The notes: generated by a model not told the origin, from the sequence alone. Counted from the first letter of the stretch, positions 23,463 to 31,955 are shown. The stretch is 31,992 nt of DNA from Clostridium sp. CAG:433 (GCA_000433675.1 FR893558.1:121457-153448); one strand, 5' to 3'. Numbers and translations: made by a program.

Positions 23463-24153
23463 ATATTTTTATCATTGAACTAATTTTACTTATTACTTTC
23501 TTTTCTATTCTAGATATATAACTTTGTGATATACCAAGTAGTTCCGCAACTTCTTTTTGAGTATATTCTTTTGTATCATTAAGTCCATATCTTAATACCA
23601 TTATTTGTTTATCTCTTTCATTTAATTTACCTATTTCTTTAAGCATTATTTTTCTCATATCATTTTCTTCTAAATCCTTAGTTACAATATCCTTTTCAGT
23701 ACCTAATATATCTTCTAAATGTAGTTCATTACCTTCTGAATCAAATGAAAGTGATTCATCTAAAGATACATCTGCTTTTCTTTTTTTATTTTTTCTTAAA
23801 TACATAAGTATTTCATTATCAATGCATCTAGATGCGTATGTTGCAAGTTTTATATTTTTATCATTTTTATATGTATTAATTCCCTTAATTAGACCTATTG
23901 TACCTATCGATACTAAATCTTCTAATTCAACTTTAGTATTTTCATACTTTTTTGATAAATAAACAACAAGTCTAAGATTATGTTCAATAAGTTTATCTCT
24001 TGCCTTTAAATCTCCATTTTGAAACATGTCAACATATTTTTCTTCTTCTTCTTTTGATAAAGGTTCTGGAAGTATATCAGTACTTCCTACAAAAAATAAC
24101 TCATTGTATTTTTTAAATAACCTGCCTAATAATATTTTTAATAATTTAATCAT
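23461..24153 (-). CDS. sigE: Sporulation sigma factor SigE (pro-form)
   Basis: 230 residues. It matches B. subtilis pro-sigmaE across regions 2 to 4: NLRLVVYLSKKYENT, DLVSIGTIGLIKGINTY, KLATYASRCIDNEILMYLRKN, then LGTEKDIVTKDLE and the recognition helix GISQSYISRIEKK. SigE drives early mother-cell gene expression after cleavage of its pro-sequence by SpoIIGA. The region before the conserved ELFFVGS segment is only about 17 residues, against about 27 in B. subtilis, so the pro-sequence is short but still basic and hydrophobic. The ATG overlaps the spoIIGA stop (TAATG). The last gene in its operon, it ends at the hairpin 23438-23462. Confidence 0.95.
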   Translation of the reverse strand: MIKLLKILLGRLFKKYNELFFVGSTDILPEPLSKEEEEKYVDMFQNGDLKARDKLIEHNLRLVVYLSKKYENTKVELEDLVSIGTIGLIKGINTYKNDKNIKLATYASRCIDNEILMYLRKNKKRKADVSLDESLSFDSEGNELHLEDILGTEKDIVTKDLEENDMRKIMLKEIGKLNERDKQIMVLRYGLNDTKEYTQKEVAELLGISQSYISRIEKKVISKISSMIKI

Positions 24154-24935
24154 TATAATCCCTCCATTATCTTTTCATTTATTATTGAATCTACACCATC
24201 TATATTTATACTTGGTACTAGTCCAATTAAAAACTTCTTTTTACATTTTATTCCATCAACTTCCATTTTAGAAATATTAATGCATTTTAATAAGCCTCCT
24301 CCTGAAACTGTATTATACGGCACTAAAATATATTTAATATCTTTATAATCTATTAATTCTTCTTTGACGAGTACGATTGGTCTACCTTTATATGGATCTT
24401 TTAGTTTATTTCCTGTATCTAAAAAAGCATTAATATTTAATGTAACATCATTTATATATAAAGTTAATTTGTGATATTTATTATAATTTTCTTTTAAGTC
24501 TTTCGTTTCTTTTATATAAAAATAAATAAAAATACTAGAAAGAATAATCCCTAAAATTAAATTAAGTGAAAAGTTACTTGTTATAAATATTAGTCCTTCA
24601 TTTTTTACATTTATCTGATTATTTATAAAGTATAAAAATCCTCCCATTATAATACTTACTATATATAGAAAATATAAGTTTTTAAATGTGTATTTAATTG
24701 TTTTATAGTTAAATGTTATAAGAACCATTATGATGCTTATGACTAATTTATAAAGAAAAAGCGTTAGCGAATTCATTCTTATAAATAACATTAATAGTGT
24801 TAAGGTTCCTGTAAGCGCTCCAAGTATTATTCTATATATTTTCATATTTCTTTTAAGAATAATATTTACTGATAAAAGGAGTATAAAATCAAATAAAAAA
24901 TTGGTAAAAAAAACAATATCTATATAAACTTTCAT
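24153..24935 (-). CDS. spoIIGA: SpoIIGA, pro-sigmaE processing aspartic protease
   Basis: 260 residues, shorter than the B. subtilis protein (~309). The N-terminal half has five membrane segments (to about residue 142). The C-terminal cytoplasmic part has the retroviral-type aspartic protease motif FLDTGNKLKDPYKGRPIVLV, with the catalytic D173, and the later LVPYNTVSGGGLL. SpoIIGA sits in the spore septum and cleaves pro-SigE on a forespore signal. Its substrate gene sigE follows with a TAATG overlap, the usual pairing. It lies 61 bases after fmt; whether transcription reads through from fmt or starts in that gap is not certain. Confidence 0.95.
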   Translation of the reverse strand: MKVYIDIVFFTNFLFDFILLLSVNIILKRNMKIYRIILGALTGTLTLLMLFIRMNSLTLFLYKLVISIIMVLITFNYKTIKYTFKNLYFLYIVSIIMGGFLYFINNQINVKNEGLIFITSNFSLNLILGIILSSIFIYFYIKETKDLKENYNKYHKLTLYINDVTLNINAFLDTGNKLKDPYKGRPIVLVKEELIDYKDIKYILVPYNTVSGGGLLKCINISKMEVDGIKCKKKFLIGLVPSINIDGVDSIINEKIMEGL

Positions 24936-24979
24936 TTTTATATCACCATTATGATTATAAAAAAAGTTATATATAAATA

Positions 24980-24987
24980 TTGTCGCT
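24980..24987. promoter_or_regulatory. Weak candidate Spo0A box upstream of spoIIGA
   Basis: TTGTCGCT on the plus strand matches the Spo0A core TTGTCGAA in six of eight bases, 45-52 bases upstream of spoIIGA. In B. subtilis the spoIIG promoter is Spo0A-activated. The match is weak and the DNA is AT-rich, so this is only a pointer. Confidence 0.25.
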
Positions 24988-24996
24988 TTATATCTC

Positions 24997-25935
24997 TTAT
25001 ATAAATTTTTTACCTAAAAGACTTTCTTTATCATGAACACCATTTAAATAGTCTTTTACTAGTATTTTCTTTTTTCCTTCAAATTGAATCATAGTTAATA
25101 GTATTTCACCATCTAAGGTTTTAACACCTAATGCATCATTATATATATTAATAATTTCTCCTATTGATCCTTCTTTTTTACTTGTTCCTACTCTTGATAA
25201 ATGTAATTTAACTTTCTTACCATCAAGACTTGTGTATCCTATAGGCCAAGGATATAATCCTCTAATTTTATTATATACATCTTTAGTACTTAAATTAAAA
25301 TCGACTTTTTCTTCTTCTCTTGTAATGTTATATGCATATGTTACTTCTTCTTCATTTTGTTTTATTCTTTTATTTGTACCATCTATTATACTTGGTAATA
25401 CTTTTATTATCATTTCTGATCCTAAAACGCTTAATTTATCAAAAAGTGTTCCAGCATTATCATCATCTTCTATTTTGATTTCTTCTTGATATATAATATC
25501 ACCTGAATCCATCTTTTCATCCATATACATTATAGTTACACCTGTTTTTTCATATCCATTTATGATTGCTTTATGTATTGGTGCGCCACCTCTTAATTTA
25601 GGTAATAGTGATGCATGTATATTAATGCATCCATATTTTGGATAATCAAGTAATGCTTTTGGAATTATTTGACCATATGCACAAGTTATTATAATATCAG
25701 GCTTTTCATCTAATATTTCTTTATAGTTTTCTCTAATTTTACTTGGTTGAAATACTTTTATGTTATTTTTTATCGCACATTCTTTTACAGGTGAAAATTT
25801 AATTTCTTTTTTTCTACCTATTTCTTTATCAGGCTGAGTTACAACCATTACTACATTATATTTTTCTATTAATTTTTCTAAAGGACCAACACTAAAATCT
25901 GGTGTTCCCATATATACTATATTTAATTTTTTCAT
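24997..25935 (-). CDS. fmt: Methionyl-tRNA formyltransferase
   Basis: 312 residues, normal length. The formyltransferase domain shows MGTPDFSVGPLEKL, the folate-binding HASLLPKLRGGAPIHKAI with the catalytic Asn/His, and YMDEKMDSGDI with the catalytic Asp. The C-terminal OB-like domain binds the tRNA. It formylates initiator Met-tRNA using 10-formyl-tetrahydrofolate. The ATG 25935 lies 10 bases after the rseP stop, so it belongs to the rnc-cdsA-rseP operon. The usual Firmicute neighbours def and priA are absent here. Confidence 0.97.
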   Translation of the reverse strand: MKKLNIVYMGTPDFSVGPLEKLIEKYNVVMVVTQPDKEIGRKKEIKFSPVKECAIKNNIKVFQPSKIRENYKEILDEKPDIIITCAYGQIIPKALLDYPKYGCINIHASLLPKLRGGAPIHKAIINGYEKTGVTIMYMDEKMDSGDIIYQEEIKIEDDDNAGTLFDKLSVLGSEMIIKVLPSIIDGTNKRIKQNEEEVTYAYNITREEEKVDFNLSTKDVYNKIRGLYPWPIGYTSLDGKKVKLHLSRVGTSKKEGSIGEIINIYNDALGVKTLDGEILLTMIQFEGKKKILVKDYLNGVHDKESLLGKKFI

Positions 25936-25944
25936 TCTATCACC

Positions 25945-26979
25945 TTAAAATAACTTAATTATATCTTTTATTGTAATAATTACCATTAAAGCCATTAATA
26001 ATACAAATCCTATACTATTTATAGTAGCTTCAAACTTTGGATTTACTTTAGATCCTTTTATTTTTTCTATTATAAGAAGGAATGCTCTTCCTCCATCAAA
26101 TGCTGGAAATGGAAGTAAGTTCATAAATCCAATATTTATTGATAAATATGCAGTTAAATAAAGTATCATTTGCATAGAACCTTTAACTGTATCTACTACG
26201 TTATATATTCCAACTGGACCTGATAAACTATCGAATCCAAGTTCACCAGTAAATAAACTTTTTATTGTTATTATCATTATTTTATATATTGAAACAAATT
26301 TTTCTTTAGCATATTTAAGTGCTGGTAAAAATCCTTTATCAGTTTTTACTTTTATTGATATACCATAATAATATTTACCATCTTCACTATTTTTTTCTGG
26401 TTTTACTTTATATGTATTTTCTACTCCATCTTTATTTTTTATATTAATATTGATAGCGTCTCCCTCTTTAACTAGTGCTAAATACGTTTGTATATCATCA
26501 TAATTTTTTACTTTTTTATCATTTATTTTTGTTACAACATCACCATTTCTTGCGCCTGCTTTATAAAGTGCGCCTGACTTTGGAATGCTATCAAGAGTAT
26601 TAGTTGTTGAAGTTGTACCATATATTAATCCCATTATAAATAGTAAAACAAATCCTAATATAAAGTTATTAATTACTCCTGCAACCATTACAAGTAATCG
26701 TCTAGTCCAAGATTTATTACATAATCTTTGATCATCTGGTACTTTGTTATCTTCATCTAAATCTTCTTCACCAGCCATTGAAACATATCCACCAAGTGGT
26801 ATTAATCTTACCATATATTCTGTTTCATCATTTTTTCTTTTGAATGAAAATAATTTTGGACCAAATCCTAAAGAAAATTCATATACATAAACCCCTGCTT
26901 TTTTAGCAAATATAAAATGTCCTAATTCATGGATAAAAACTATTATTCCAAGAATTAATATAAATAGTATTATTGTCAT
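25945..26979 (-). CDS. rseP: RseP/RasP-type site-2 protease
   Basis: 344 residues. Zinc site HELGH at residues 17-21 in the first membrane helix, PDZ domain (~125-190, with SIPKSGALYKAG and DVVTKINDKKV), and the second metal site in NLLPFPAFDGGRAF near the C-terminus, with three to four membrane helices. It performs intramembrane cleavage of membrane proteins, anti-sigma factors and signal-peptide remnants. The gene follows cdsA by 13 bases, the standard order in Firmicutes. proS, which often follows it, is elsewhere (3497-5200). Confidence 0.97.
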   Translation of the reverse strand: MTIILFILILGIIVFIHELGHFIFAKKAGVYVYEFSLGFGPKLFSFKRKNDETEYMVRLIPLGGYVSMAGEEDLDEDNKVPDDQRLCNKSWTRRLLVMVAGVINNFILGFVLLFIMGLIYGTTSTTNTLDSIPKSGALYKAGARNGDVVTKINDKKVKNYDDIQTYLALVKEGDAININIKNKDGVENTYKVKPEKNSEDGKYYYGISIKVKTDKGFLPALKYAKEKFVSIYKIMIITIKSLFTGELGFDSLSGPVGIYNVVDTVKGSMQMILYLTAYLSINIGFMNLLPFPAFDGGRAFLLIIEKIKGSKVNPKFEATINSIGFVLLMALMVIITIKDIIKLF

Positions 26980-26992
26980 TATTTTTTCTCCT

Positions 26993-27751
26993 TTAAATTA
27001 TATTAATTATTATTTGATAAGCAAGTACAACCATTGTTATACTATCAATTCTATCTAATATTCCACCATGACCTGGCATAATATTTGAAAAATCTTTTAT
27101 ATTAAAATATCTTTTTATACTGCTAAATACAAGATCTCCAAGTTGTCCAATTATGGATAAAATAAGTGTCATAAATATTACAGTAAGTATATTTGCACCT
27201 GGATCTACCATATAAATGTAGTAAATACTTGGAATAATTGTTCCAAAAGCACTTCCTATTATAGAACCTTCTATTGTCTTTTTTGGTGATACTTTTTCAA
27301 TTAATTTATGTTTACCAAATAATTTTCCTCCAAAAAGCGCAAATGTATCTGTTAAAATTGTTATTAATAGTAAATAAATTAATATATTAACATCTTCATT
27401 TCTAATATATATAAAGTATGTAAATACAGTACTTAATAATACTAAGAATGCTGTTACAAATGTAAAATCATTAACATTATATTCACTTTTATCAAAGAAT
27501 ACTAGTAAAATAGACATTGTAATTAGTATTATTGGCAATAATGATACATCACTAAATATTACACTAAGCGTAATTAGTACATATGATATTACTTTTATAA
27601 ATATTGGTAATTCTTTTCTTAATTTTAATATTTCATACATTGATAGTATTGATAAAACTGCCATACCTATCTTAAAATATATACCCCCAAGCGCTATTAA
27701 TGGAATTATAATAGCAAGTGCGACAACTGCGCTTATTACTCTTTTTTTCAT
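26993..27751 (-). CDS. cdsA: Phosphatidate cytidylyltransferase
   Basis: 252 residues from ATG at 27751 (GGAG upstream; the GTG at 27760 overlaps the rnc stop). About seven to eight membrane segments, and the CdsA signature near the C-terminus, SNIMPGHGGILDRIDS. The conserved KVSPKKTIEG is also present. It makes CDP-diacylglycerol from phosphatidic acid and CTP at the membrane, the entry to phospholipid synthesis. It begins 5 bases after rnc. The usual upstream gene uppS is missing from this place. Confidence 0.96.
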   Translation of the reverse strand: MKKRVISAVVALAIIIPLIALGGIYFKIGMAVLSILSMYEILKLRKELPIFIKVISYVLITLSVIFSDVSLLPIILITMSILLVFFDKSEYNVNDFTFVTAFLVLLSTVFTYFIYIRNEDVNILIYLLLITILTDTFALFGGKLFGKHKLIEKVSPKKTIEGSIIGSAFGTIIPSIYYIYMVDPGANILTVIFMTLILSIIGQLGDLVFSSIKRYFNIKDFSNIMPGHGGILDRIDSITMVVLAYQIIINII

Positions 27752-27756
27752 TATTT

Positions 27757-28434
27757 TCACTCCTCTTTTTTATCTACTTTTGCCATTTTGCTTAATGCAT
27801 CTTTAGCGGCTTCTTGTTCAGATTCTTTTTTACTTCCTGCAGTTCCTTCTCCAAGAATAACTCCATCTATTTTTACAACTGTTGTAAATGTTTTATTATG
27901 TGATGGTCCTTCTTCATTTACTACCACATATTCTGCACCTTGTTTATCTGCTTGAAGCATTTCTTGTAAAACAGACTTATAATCGTGTAAGAAATAATTT
28001 TCATTATTTTCTATTGCTTTAATAACAACATCATATACAATTTCTTTTGCTTTTTCAAGGCCATATGTTAGATAGGTTGCTGCTAAAAAAGCTTCAAATA
28101 TATCCGCAACTACTGCTTTTCTATCTCTTCCACCCGATGCTTCTTCTCCTTTACCAAGTCTTAAATAATTATTAAGCCCTAGTTCTTTTGAATATTCATA
28201 TAAGGCATTTTCACAAACATAATTTGCTCTAAGTTTAGTCATTTCACCTTCATGTAAATGTTCATTGACATAAAGATATTCACTAACTAAAAAGTCTAAT
28301 ACTTTATCTCCTAAGAATTCTAATCTTTCATAATCTTCGCCTTTTTTTGTTTCATTAACATAAGATGAATGAGTAAATGCTCTTTTTATTAACTCATTAT
28401 TTAAGTCTATATTATATTCTTCTACACTTTTCAT
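27757..28434 (-). CDS. rnc: Ribonuclease III
   Basis: 225 residues. The RNase III catalytic domain has the signature ERLEFLGDKVLDFLVSEYLY (~residues 38-57) and the second acidic cluster KAVVADIFEAFLAATYL. The double-stranded RNA-binding domain occupies about 155-220, ending with GSKKESEQEAAKDALSKM. It processes rRNA precursors and structured RNAs. It is first in the operon rnc-cdsA-rseP-fmt and has a GGTGA ribosome site; an extended -10 TGGTAAAAT (28458-28450) lies upstream. It ends with TGA. Confidence 0.98.
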   Translation of the reverse strand: MKSVEEYNIDLNNELIKRAFTHSSYVNETKKGEDYERLEFLGDKVLDFLVSEYLYVNEHLHEGEMTKLRANYVCENALYEYSKELGLNNYLRLGKGEEASGGRDRKAVVADIFEAFLAATYLTYGLEKAKEIVYDVVIKAIENNENYFLHDYKSVLQEMLQADKQGAEYVVVNEEGPSHNKTFTTVVKIDGVILGEGTAGSKKESEQEAAKDALSKMAKVDKKEE

Positions 28435-28449
28435 AAAATCACCATTATC

Positions 28450-28478
28450 ATTTTACCATAAATTAAATTAAATTTAAA
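28450..28478 (-). promoter_or_regulatory. Promoter of the rnc operon
   Basis: TTTAAA, a 17-base spacer and TAAAAT (28455-28450) with an extended TGG on the minus strand. The -35 is weak. It lies in the divergent gap between rnc and yidD. Confidence 0.45.
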
Positions 28479-28533
28479 TATACTCTGTTATATTAATAAA
28501 ATTTATGTTAAAATTATATTAGGTGAGGTAAAA

Positions 28534-28770
28534 GTGAAACATCTAATGATTATGTTAATAAATATTTATCAAAAATTACCACTTAGTATGCATAATGCTT
28601 GCAGATTTACACCAACATGTTCAAATTATGCAAAAGAAGCTTATACAAAATATGGTTTTTTTTATGGAAGTTATTTAACTATTAGAAGATTATTTAGATG
28701 TAGACCTTTTGGAAAATTTGGATATGATCCAGTACCAGAAAAAGAAAAGAAAAGGAAGAAGAAAAAATGA
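28534..28770 (+). CDS. yidD: YidD, membrane protein insertion helper
   Basis: 78 residues starting at GTG 28534, five bases after GAGG. It has the YidD family pattern: IYQKLPLSMHNACRFTPTCSNYAKEA, written here in parts as the cysteine pair in ACRFTPTCSNY, then RRLFRCRPFGKFGYDPVP with the third cysteine. The tail is very rich in lysine. YidD is a small membrane-associated protein thought to assist YidC. It is translated with the next gene: the stop of yidD overlaps its ATG by four bases. Confidence 0.95.
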   Translation: MKHLMIMLINIYQKLPLSMHNACRFTPTCSNYAKEAYTKYGFFYGSYLTIRRLFRCRPFGKFGYDPVPEKEKKRKKKK

Positions 28771-29627
28771 AAAAATTTATTAAATTATTATGTTTAGGGC
28801 TAGCACTTGTTTTTATAAGTGGATGTGAAAGTAAAGATTCAATGGAAGATATTACAATATATACTAGTATGTACCCTATTGAATATGTTACAAAACAGTT
28901 ATATGGAGAACACGCAAATGTACTTAGTTTTTATCCTAGTGATGTTAATCCATATGAATACAAATTAACTGCAAAACAAATTAAGGATTATAGTTCATCA
29001 GATTTAATTATATATAATGGACTTGATACTGAAAAAGATTATATTGCTGGAATGCTTAATAAAAATAAGAAATTAAAAATAATTGATGCAACTGCTAAAA
29101 TAGAATATACAAATAGTATGGATGAACTTTGGATAAATCCATCTACAATGCTTACAATTGCAAATAACACTAGAAATGGATTAAAAGAATATATTAATAG
29201 TACAATTATTGAAAAAGAAATTGATGAAAATTATGAAAATTTAAAACTAGAATTATCTACTATAGATGCAGAATTTAAATCAATGGCAGAAAATGCTAAA
29301 AATAAAAATATTATAGTTACTTCTGATGATTTAAAAGTATTATCTAAATATGGACTTGAAATAACTAGTATTGATGAAAAACATATGACTGATAAAGATT
29401 TAGCAACTGCAAAGTCTTTACTTGCTAATAAAACAGTTAGTTATATATTTATTAAAAAAGGTGAAACAGAATCTGATACAGTTAAAGAACTTAAGAAAAC
29501 ATATAATGTAAAAACTCTTGAAATTGATACATTAAATAATATATCAATGGATGATAAAAATACTAATAAAGATTATATTTCACTTATGAATGAAAACATG
29601 GATAATTTAAAAGAAGAATTATATTAA
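28767..29627 (+). CDS. ZnuA-like substrate-binding lipoprotein lacking metal-binding histidines
   Basis: 286 residues. Lipoprotein signal peptide with the lipobox ISGC (lipid-modified C20). The rest follows the cluster A-I binding-protein fold of zinc and manganese transporters: ITIYTSMYPIEYVTKQLYG, DLIIYNGLD and the linker helix. The metal-ligand motifs are altered. The usual DPHxxE reads NPYEY (Y63 for His). The DPHxWLDP segment reads DELWINP (119-125) without His. The SHDAF segment reads SDDLK (186-190). No permease or ATPase gene is adjacent; yidD overlaps it by four bases instead. It may bind something other than zinc or manganese, or act without a transporter. Confidence 0.85.
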   Translation: MKKFIKLLCLGLALVFISGCESKDSMEDITIYTSMYPIEYVTKQLYGEHANVLSFYPSDVNPYEYKLTAKQIKDYSSSDLIIYNGLDTEKDYIAGMLNKNKKLKIIDATAKIEYTNSMDELWINPSTMLTIANNTRNGLKEYINSTIIEKEIDENYENLKLELSTIDAEFKSMAENAKNKNIIVTSDDLKVLSKYGLEITSIDEKHMTDKDLATAKSLLANKTVSYIFIKKGETESDTVKELKKTYNVKTLEIDTLNNISMDDKNTNKDYISLMNENMDNLKEELY

Positions 29628-29628
29628 A

Positions 29629-29650
29629 AAAAGAACTGAAAAGTTCTTTT
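29629..29650. terminator. Bidirectional terminator between the ZnuA-like and CPBP genes
   Basis: AAAAGAACT / AGTTCTTTT (29629-29637 with 29642-29650) with a GAAA loop. It is flanked by A and T runs so that it works for both converging genes. Confidence 0.9.
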
Positions 29651-29651
29651 T

Positions 29652-30629
29652 TTACATAAACATTAATAATATCATACCTATAACACTAAGTGTATTTTGC
29701 ATAAAATGCATAAATATATTTGTACATAAGTTATTTGTTTTAGCATATATTCCTGCAAGATATATTCCGAGTATTGAATAAACAAATACATATGAGAATT
29801 CTGCTAGTGTTTTAGAGTCATCAATAACATGCATAAGACCAAATACTACTCCACTTACTATTACAAATAGTTTTTTATTTTTGATAAATTTTCTAAATAC
29901 ACCCCTAAACATTAATTCCTCTGCAATTGGTGCATAGAACATTGCTAAAAGTGCTATAAAAACTGGGTTTGAATTAAATGAATTTTGAAGTGCTATTTGA
30001 TTATTAGCTTGCGTTGTATTTGTTGTAAGCTGAATAATAATTGTTGTAATCATAATAAGTACAAGTGCTTTACCCCATGTTTTTAATATAAGAACAAAGT
30101 ATTCTTTAAAATAACTTTTAAATATTTTAAAATCATGAATAAGTTGCTTATAAAATACTCCTATCATTAACGATAATATAACTACATAAAATACTATAAG
30201 CATCCAAAATTTAGTAATTATTTTACTACCAAAAAGTAATATTCCAAGGCATATGATAAATGCTATTAAACAAATATATTTATTTGTATATTCTTTTAAT
30301 TCTATTTCTGGAAGTTCTCTTTTTTCTTTTTTATTACCATTTAATTCTTTTGTTACGCTAAATCCCATTACTCCAGATATAATATTTACTAATAAGAAAT
30401 ATATTGAACATGCTAATACTCCATTTTTATGCTTATTTAAATCAATTTTTTTATTAAATATTAAAACGCATTCATAAACAATACCAATAACTGATAAAAC
30501 AATTGTAATTATATTTGTAATTAACTCAGTTTTATCTTTTACATTAAATCCTCCTATATAAAAAACTAATAAAAAATATAGTATAACTAATATTATTGAC
30601 CATAAAAGTTTTTTTCTGTTGTTATCCAT
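29652..30629 (-). CDS. CPBP-family intramembrane metalloprotease
   Basis: 325 residues with about eight membrane helices. The CPBP (Abi) motifs are complete: EELMFRG with the paired glutamates and arginine (about residue 239), the FGLMH histidine in the next helix and the final HFMQN. The family cleaves membrane-embedded substrates, as in CAAX-type processing or bacteriocin immunity; the target here is unknown. The start ATG 30629 has AGGTAGG upstream, and an extended -10 (TGTTATAAT, 30660-30652) overlaps the 3' end of the YlmC/YmxH gene. Confidence 0.93.
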   Translation of the reverse strand: MDNNRKKLLWSIILVILYFLLVFYIGGFNVKDKTELITNIITIVLSVIGIVYECVLIFNKKIDLNKHKNGVLACSIYFLLVNIISGVMGFSVTKELNGNKKEKRELPEIELKEYTNKYICLIAFIICLGILLFGSKIITKFWMLIVFYVVILSLMIGVFYKQLIHDFKIFKSYFKEYFVLILKTWGKALVLIMITTIIIQLTTNTTQANNQIALQNSFNSNPVFIALLAMFYAPIAEELMFRGVFRKFIKNKKLFVIVSGVVFGLMHVIDDSKTLAEFSYVFVYSILGIYLAGIYAKTNNLCTNIFMHFMQNTLSVIGMILLMFM

Positions 30630-30651
30630 AACTACCTACCTTTCTTTTTTA

Positions 30652-30660
30652 ATTATAACA
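30652..30660 (-). promoter_or_regulatory. Extended -10 promoter of the CPBP gene
   Basis: TGTTATAAT on the minus strand, an exact TGnTATAAT, starting inside the last codon region of the preceding gene. No clear -35. Confidence 0.5.
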
Positions 30661-30894
30661 CTAAGACATTAAACTTTCCACTAAAATTACATCTTCACCT
30701 ATTTTATTTATTTGTGTCCAATATATTTCTATTTCATCATTACTATTAAATATAGATGAAAATTTTTTCTTTTCTAAAATTAATGATTCTATTTTACCTG
30801 TTTCACTATTAATTTTTATATCAATAATATTTCCTACTTTCATACCTGAATTCAAGTTAATAACGTCTTTATTTTGTATTTCTGACAACCTCAT
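30661..30894 (-). CDS. YlmC/YmxH-family PRC-barrel sporulation protein
   Basis: 77 residues, the typical size. It has the family pattern MRLSEIQNKDVINLNSGMKV, G(N)IIDIKINSETGKIESLIL and the closing EIEIYWTQINKIGEDVILV, a PRC-barrel fold. YlmC and YmxH are small conserved proteins of spore-formers; YmxH is linked to sporulation in B. subtilis but the role is not defined. The ATG has AGAGGTGG upstream. It sits between the lipoprotein gene's terminator and the CPBP gene. Confidence 0.9.
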   Translation of the reverse strand: MRLSEIQNKDVINLNSGMKVGNIIDIKINSETGKIESLILEKKKFSSIFNSNDEIEIYWTQINKIGEDVILVESLMS

Positions 30895-30923
30895 AAACCC
30901 ACCTCTAATAAAAATATATTAAA

Positions 30924-30947
30924 AAAGAGAAACAAATATTTCTCTTT
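30924..30947 (-). terminator. Terminator of the lysozyme-like lipoprotein gene
   Basis: AAAGAGAAA / TTTCTCTTT (30924-30932 with 30939-30947), 6-base loop, followed by TTTTTT on the minus strand; overlaps the stop codon. Confidence 0.85.
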
Positions 30948-31866
30948 ATCTTAAAGTAAGTTTCATATTATCTTCATCATAAATTGTTCTTCCATTTTCT
31001 AAGTCATATCTAACATCTTCTACTAAATTTATCCAAGAACTAGATCCACCACAATAAGAAACTGCGATTGAATCAAGTGTAGTTGCTCCTTCATCAATAT
31101 AACCTACTTTTAAATTAATTATACCTTCTGCTATACCTTCATATATATTATCAAATGTATAAAAATCTCCACTAGATCTAAGAGAAAATGGATTACAGTT
31201 ATTAGTCGCAATACCTGCTTCAAAATAACCAGATTCAGCACATGCGATTGAAAGAGATAACATTGGATCAACATTTAATGCAGTGCTTGTCCTATTTACA
31301 AATTCTCTAATAGTAAAATTATCTAAATTACTATTTATATCTTCTTTTCTTATAGAACTATAATCATAACCAAACTCTTCTGGATAATCATTTAAATGGC
31401 TTACTAACATTATTATTTCATAATCAAATGAATCATGTTTTTCACCATCATTAATAGTTTTATTATTTATAAAATCTTTATTAGAAAAGTTATTTGTATA
31501 ATCCGAAACTATTTTTTTAACAACCTCAAACTTTATATTATAAACTGAAGAGTATAAATTTATTGATTCTTCACATTCTTTTTTAACTTTATCAATTTTT
31601 TCTTGTTTTTGTTTTCTTTTCTGTTCTTCTAATTCTTCTTTTTGTCTTTTTAACTCATCAGCTTTATTTTTAAGTTCAAGACTTTTATTAAATTCATTAA
31701 TAACAAAATTTGTCTTTATTTCTTCTTTTTCAGTTAAAACACTACTAATATTTGTTGTTTTTACTGATTCATTTTTTTCTTTTGACATTTTATAATTTTG
31801 TACACACCCAGTCGCAAGTGTTAGTAATACCGCAGACGCTATTATTTTTTCTCTTGTATTTTTCAT
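30946..31866 (-). CDS. Lipoprotein with lysozyme-like (glucosaminidase-type) domain
   Basis: 306 residues. Lipobox LATGC gives lipid-modified C21. A coiled-coil segment (about 58-100, ELKRQKEELEEQKRKQ-type) leads to a helical region, and residues ~185-300 form a lysozyme-superfamily domain. This has REFVNRTSTALNVDPMLSLS, a likely catalytic E211 in CAESGY, and NNCNPFSLRSSG, which echoes the NNPFG(I/L) motif of FlgJ/LytG-type glucosaminidases. It probably hydrolyses peptidoglycan outside the membrane. The first ~20 residues are a basic signal. The ATG has AGGGGG upstream; a palindrome sits 27-36 bases before it. Confidence 0.85.
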   Translation of the reverse strand: MKNTREKIIASAVLLTLATGCVQNYKMSKEKNESVKTTNISSVLTEKEEIKTNFVINEFNKSLELKNKADELKRQKEELEEQKRKQKQEKIDKVKKECEESINLYSSVYNIKFEVVKKIVSDYTNNFSNKDFINNKTINDGEKHDSFDYEIIMLVSHLNDYPEEFGYDYSSIRKEDINSNLDNFTIREFVNRTSTALNVDPMLSLSIACAESGYFEAGIATNNCNPFSLRSSGDFYTFDNIYEGIAEGIINLKVGYIDEGATTLDSIAVSYCGGSSSWINLVEDVRYDLENGRTIYDEDNMKLTLR

Positions 31867-31892
31867 ATTTTAACCCCCTTAATTTTTTTTCA

Positions 31893-31902
31893 CAAACGTT
31901 TG
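31893..31902. promoter_or_regulatory. Candidate operator upstream of the lysozyme-like gene
   Basis: CAAACGTTTG is a perfect 10-bp palindrome, 27-36 bases upstream of the ATG. AAACGTTT-centred sites are typical of LacI-family regulators. No such regulator is in the window. Confidence 0.4.
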
Positions 31903-31955
31903 GTATTCTATCACATTTTTTTAAATAATGCAAATTTATTTAATAAGTTTGTTGT

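Noticed and set aside
24961..24996. Possible shared dyad promoter (AAGTTATA) before spoIIGA
   Set aside because: Only a partial resemblance to the TTATAACTTATAA dyad and no matching -10 at the 35-base offset.
28767..29627. Zinc or manganese uptake binding protein (ZnuA/adhesin) as a functional call
   Set aside because: The fold fits, but all three metal histidines are missing and no transporter partner is present, so substrate is left open.
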